Below are positions 62,001 through 64,000 of a DNA stretch of 64,000 bases, piece by piece (within the stretch, counting starts at the first letter, position 1; the number at the start of each line of letters is the position of its first letter). Source of the stretch: SP5GCR1 sp965199685. GTDB lineage: Bacteria; Pseudomonadota; Gammaproteobacteria; Poriferisulfidales; Oxydemutatoraceae. The stretch is taken from assembly GCA_965199685.1 (NCBI GenBank), contig OZ241323.1:1116001-1180000 (forward strand). Direction: 5' to 3'. A program made the translations under genes and the position numbers. Below the pieces are notes generated by a model. It was not told where the DNA came from. It worked only from the letters and a program-made list of their open reading frames with translations, and ran no database searches.

Positions 62001-64000
62001 GTTCAAGTCGGCAATGCTAATACCGATCGCTGCATCGTCCAACACTACATCTTGCTCACCAGGTCGAACTCGCAACAACACATAAGAAGCAGTACTTTCT
62101 ATACCGTCTATGCTCTCCTCGCTACTGACATCAAAACTGCCGTTATAGTTATTGCCGGTTTTGTTTAACGAATTAGCCATCACCGTAATGCGCGGCGGTT
62201 CAATATCCCTACGCACTATTGCTGTCGTCGTCGTATCCAAAGGTGATCCAGCTAGTATTATCGTACCGTCTCTATTAACTGGCAAGTTGCCGAGAGAATC
62301 GCATAAAACACAATCATTCTCAATGCTTGGACCAGCACGACCTAAAGTGAACCCGTAAGTGCCTTGCGTTATCGCTATGTCATCAAGGTCAACCATGAAA
62401 GTGACCCTTGCTGAAAATGTCGTAGAACTATCCACAGACAATATTGGGGTTGCAGCCGTTTCCATCGCGTCACCGAAACCATCGGCGAAACCATCGGCAC
62501 CGACACGAGGTAGACGCAACAAGGTATAAGACCTCGCATCGTTTAAGCCACTAACTGCGTCGCTGCTGCGTACCTCAAAACTTCCAGTATAGATATTGGC
62601 ATCGCGTGGGTCAGGAACCGCATCGCCGATTGCCGATACGGTAATCGTCTCGCCGGTTTGATCTACCATCCCTGCTCTTGCCGTCTCGGAGCGATCTAAT
62701 GGGATGCCTGCGGTCGCGGTCTCAGTTGTGCCGACAACCACCGGGGCATTACTCCAATAATCGCATAGCGGACAATCGTCTACATCGTCAGGGTCATTAG
62801 GCGCACGGCCCACAGTAAAACTCAGGGTCTGTTGCACTTGCGGAATACTCAATCGGACATTTTCGTATATTATCCTTGCACGATGCTCCGAAATACGCTC
62901 TCCTTGGGCAACATAGGTGTCGGAGGAGACGACTTCGTAATTTTCCTCTCCGATCTCACGCAATAACTGATACGATGCAGGAGAATTCAAGCCAAGCACA
63001 AGCGCATCAAACTCTTGATCGTCATCATCCAATTTTTTAGAGGCAAGCTCAAAAACGATGTCATAACTTGTGCTATCTCGTTGTGCGTCAACGACAGTGG
63101 GAATTGATGCGGTCACCCTTATGAACGGCGGATTCATATCTCTAGGCACAAACGCAGCATCACTAATGTCAAAGGGTTGCCCCATCACCAGTACTGTTTG
63201 TGTGGTGCCACCTTGTATTACATCGTTGTTGGATAGATCGCGCAGTGTGGAGTCACCGTTATATCCCAGCGTAAAGCCTTCGGTATTTAAGGCATCGTTT
63301 TGGCTCAAACGATAACCAAAAACAGAGAAATCCCGAGCCGAACCTATGTCGCCGCGTGTGGTAATACTCTGCCCATAGTCGTCGTCAATCGCTATACCCC
63401 ACCCAGATGTACTAAGTCTGCGCAGCAATACAAAATCATCTCCGTCGTTCCATTGCGGTTGCAGACTTTCATCGGTTCGCAAAGTGAAATCGATATCAAT
63501 ACCATCGCGTTCTATGCTTCTAACGATTGCCGTTACCGCTATTGCTGGTGCGGTCGTGTCTCGTCTAGCTATTGCTGTATCGTTCAGGTTTATCCGTGCA
63601 TTATCGGCTATAAAATTGCCATCGCTATCAAGCGGTTGCATATCACCCTCTTGTAATGCACCCATAGCACGACCTAATACGAAACCGGCGGTACGTTGGG
63701 TCAAAGCAAGTGCATCATCGTTGTCGTTGGCACCGAATTCCACCGTGTATCGCACTCTAGCTTGGGTTTGATCGTAAGAAACCATCTCTACGGTATTCGC
63801 AATTATGTAACTGCTCAAGTCTATTGCGGCACCAGTCGTTGGCACATGGAGTAGAACATAAGAGCTTGCGCTACCGATGTCTGGTATTGCTTCGCCGTTG
63901 AGCGAACGCACTTCAAAAATCATGCTGTAGCGATTGCCGTTAACGGTATTATCAACAAAATCAACTTGAGGGTAAGCCTTAGGTCCGTCGGATTGATCAA
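59073..64000 (-). CDS. Giant repetitive surface-type protein (C-terminal part)
   Basis: The frame is open to the right edge: codons upstream of the first Met (63923) continue the repeat (SDGPKAYPQVD…NGNRYS), so the start lies outside the window; about 1640 residues are visible. At least eleven beta-rich modules of ~130-160 residues each contain (S/A)xxGLxDAxSYxLL…, FxLGRA…, DLSNN… and end with …RDxxxPxIxVTA. Modules 7-11 repeat the order of modules 1-5. CPLCD or CVLCD occurs in modules 3, 4 and 9. The protein ends …IFLRVRVFLEGPLQ. Acidic and secreted-looking; an adhesin or surface layer component is inferred. Confidence 0.85.
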   Translation of the reverse strand, partial: DQSDGPKAYPQVDFVDNTVNGNRYSMIFEVRSLNGEAIPDIGSASSYVLLHVPTTGAAIDLSSYIIANTVEMVSYDQTQARVRYTVEFGANDNDDALALTQRTAGFVLGRAMGALQEGDMQPLDSDGNFIADNARINLNDTAIARRDTTAPAIAVTAIVRSIERDGIDIDFTLRTDESLQPQWNDGDDFVLLRRLSTSGWGIAIDDDYGQSITTRGDIGSARDFSVFGYRLSQNDALNTEGFTLGYNGDSTLRDLSNNDVIQGGTTQTVLVMGQPFDISDAAFVPRDMNPPFIRVTASIPTVVDAQRDSTSYDIVFELASKKLDDDDQEFDALVLGLNSPASYQLLREIGEENYEVVSSDTYVAQGERISEHRARIIYENVRLSIPQVQQTLSFTVGRAPNDPDDVDDCPLCDYWSNAPVVVGTTETATAGIPLDRSETARAGMVDQTGETITVSAIGDAVPDPRDANIYTGSFEVRSSDAVSGLNDARSYTLLRLPRVGADGFADGFGDAMETAATPILSVDSSTTFSARVTFMVDLDDIAITQGTYGFTLGRAGPSIENDCVLCDSLGNLPVNRDGTIILAGSPLDTTTTAIVRRDIEPPRITVMANSLNKTGNNYNGSFDVSSEESIDGIESTASYVLLRVRPGEQDVVLDDAAIGISIADLNNLQSATIYFSVDDPEATSRHSFTLGRGARLADLSGNTPVDPADDDTVEIGERIDSRGDAAVAVPEDNTDNPIITVRADGDAIPSVNNPLVYQGSFDVASNEQVTGLNDSSSYRLLHLTTDGATTEIAAEITVSSAEGLQVSVTFVTTPTLLVSVDETIGFTLGRRANLIDESNNRPQVGVAGRLDASPDAIARLGRLLIISEAVVDTSHYLSDIIPFNQDDGPRAYPKVDDANDSDVNGNRYSMVFEVRSLNGEAVPDIASTSSYVLIHVPTNGNAIDLEQYIAEPEHTVETITTDTHVRVRYTVSFGAADDDQALALTQRTQGFVLGRAMGALQNGNTQPLDSNGNAIGNDARIDPRTTAIAARDTQSPTVLVDDANISQDINGFVLSFGLSTESGEALNPQWQVQSSSEILRVNTRTSTYRPVMRADTNVDIVTSISNSLRLSSNAFRLSENEARETDGFTAGYTGASTLRDLSNNDALQGGTTRAIMPNQPFDIQGSAIAVRDMTAPFIEVSTATATVASVGSDSDSVTYDLTFDVAAMQQSGEQKVAATDVRGLDSATSYQLLRVLTGDRLVAENVENITTSSAISVSANQASLSFGVRVVGSEIPNTIGFTLTRALSDPDDPNGCPLCDYASNAPLVANTTETIVGTLTMPADGFKPLDRSDAAVANIEMPDAALAPTLTVTASDARPNRDNGDEYTMDFVVQSTRPISGNLGLLDSYRLIHRPTTGTALTLSRENGLITDSSLPSNDDNDSVTLRYTVRFTDTENQTQRTAGFALAANQVLRDMLANRAMNRQGEAIDIGAEIDTTPTAIARRDTLPPAITITADGRAIRDNVSANLYSMRFLVTVNEQVRGFGDANSYTLLEILETGSPQLIASTATVATTDSGVTIAYDNVEISDDSNNPTIGFTLGRAGTSLRDLANNDPVDADPENATDKVDEADEALDSRDSALAEIIRAIFLRVRVFLEGPLQ

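Noticed and set aside
59695..63771. Plus-strand open frames opposite the giant protein
   Set aside because: They mirror the repeats of the minus-strand gene and lack ribosome sites or recognisable domains.

Overview
The window looks like a chromosomal segment of a gammaproteobacterium. Evidence is the lolB–ispE–tRNA-Gln–prs cluster, the homodimeric-type aceE followed by aceF and lpd, a yafS-like methyltransferase next to rnhA, and a BepA-type protease. It also carries a tetrahydromethanopterin (H4MPT) C1 cluster (fae, mch and two ATP-grasp ligases) and a secreted selenium-binding-protein-56/methanethiol oxidase homologue. Together these suggest a methylotrophic or methylated-sulfur-using lifestyle. 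Base composition is moderately AT-rich. Intergenic regions are packed with short hairpin repeats, as in repeat-rich marine or host-associated bacteria (inference).

Layout. 1–17.3 kb is a defence/accessory island, mostly on the minus strand. It holds two tandem paralogous SMC/OLD-like ATPases (the first cut by the window edge), a small PD-(D/E)XK-like protein, a membrane pentapeptide-repeat protein plus a relic of a second copy, a complete type I restriction-modification operon (hsdM-hsdS-hsdR), a plus-strand TcmP/Gp37-Gp68 pair, a 12-repeat TPR protein, a second membrane pentapeptide protein and a KilA-N protein. 17.3–23.4 kb holds a secreted protein with three SUMF/FGE-like domains, a small coiled-coil membrane protein, rnhA and a methyltransferase. 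23.4–29.6 kb is a four-gene, translationally coupled peptide-type ABC importer operon. 30–34.2 kb has pstS, a sulfotransferase and a YadG/YadH-like ABC exporter. 34.2–39.6 kb is pyruvate dehydrogenase. 39.6–44.2 kb has tRNA-Glu, rraA, an orphan prepilin, another coiled-coil membrane protein, prs, tRNA-Gln, ispE and lolB. 44.9–48.1 kb has a divergent TPR lipoprotein and bepA. 48.1–55.7 kb is the C1/pterin block. 56.2–58.8 kb has a PA0069-type radical SAM protein and the methanethiol-oxidase-like protein. 59.1–64 kb is the C-terminal part of a giant repetitive surface-type protein running off the window.

How the genes may work together. The methanethiol-oxidase-like enzyme would release formaldehyde. 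Fae condenses formaldehyde with H4MPT, and Mch interconverts methenyl- and formyl-H4MPT. The RimK-like, CitG-like and ATP-grasp neighbours are the usual accessory genes of this pathway. A rho-independent terminator ends the fae operon; the following udg–PTPS–talC–SEC-C genes form a second tight cluster.

The most unusual features are: (1) a duplicated ATPase / nuclease-like / membrane-pentapeptide module next to a type I RM system, a candidate undescribed defence module; (2) a family of intergenic hairpins whose 9+2 bp stems covary while an AGTA-type loop, a one-base bulge and the flanks stay fixed, including nested composites; (3) a second GTAG-flanked, REP-like hairpin family; (4) a giant protein with a 2,652-nt higher-order repeat.
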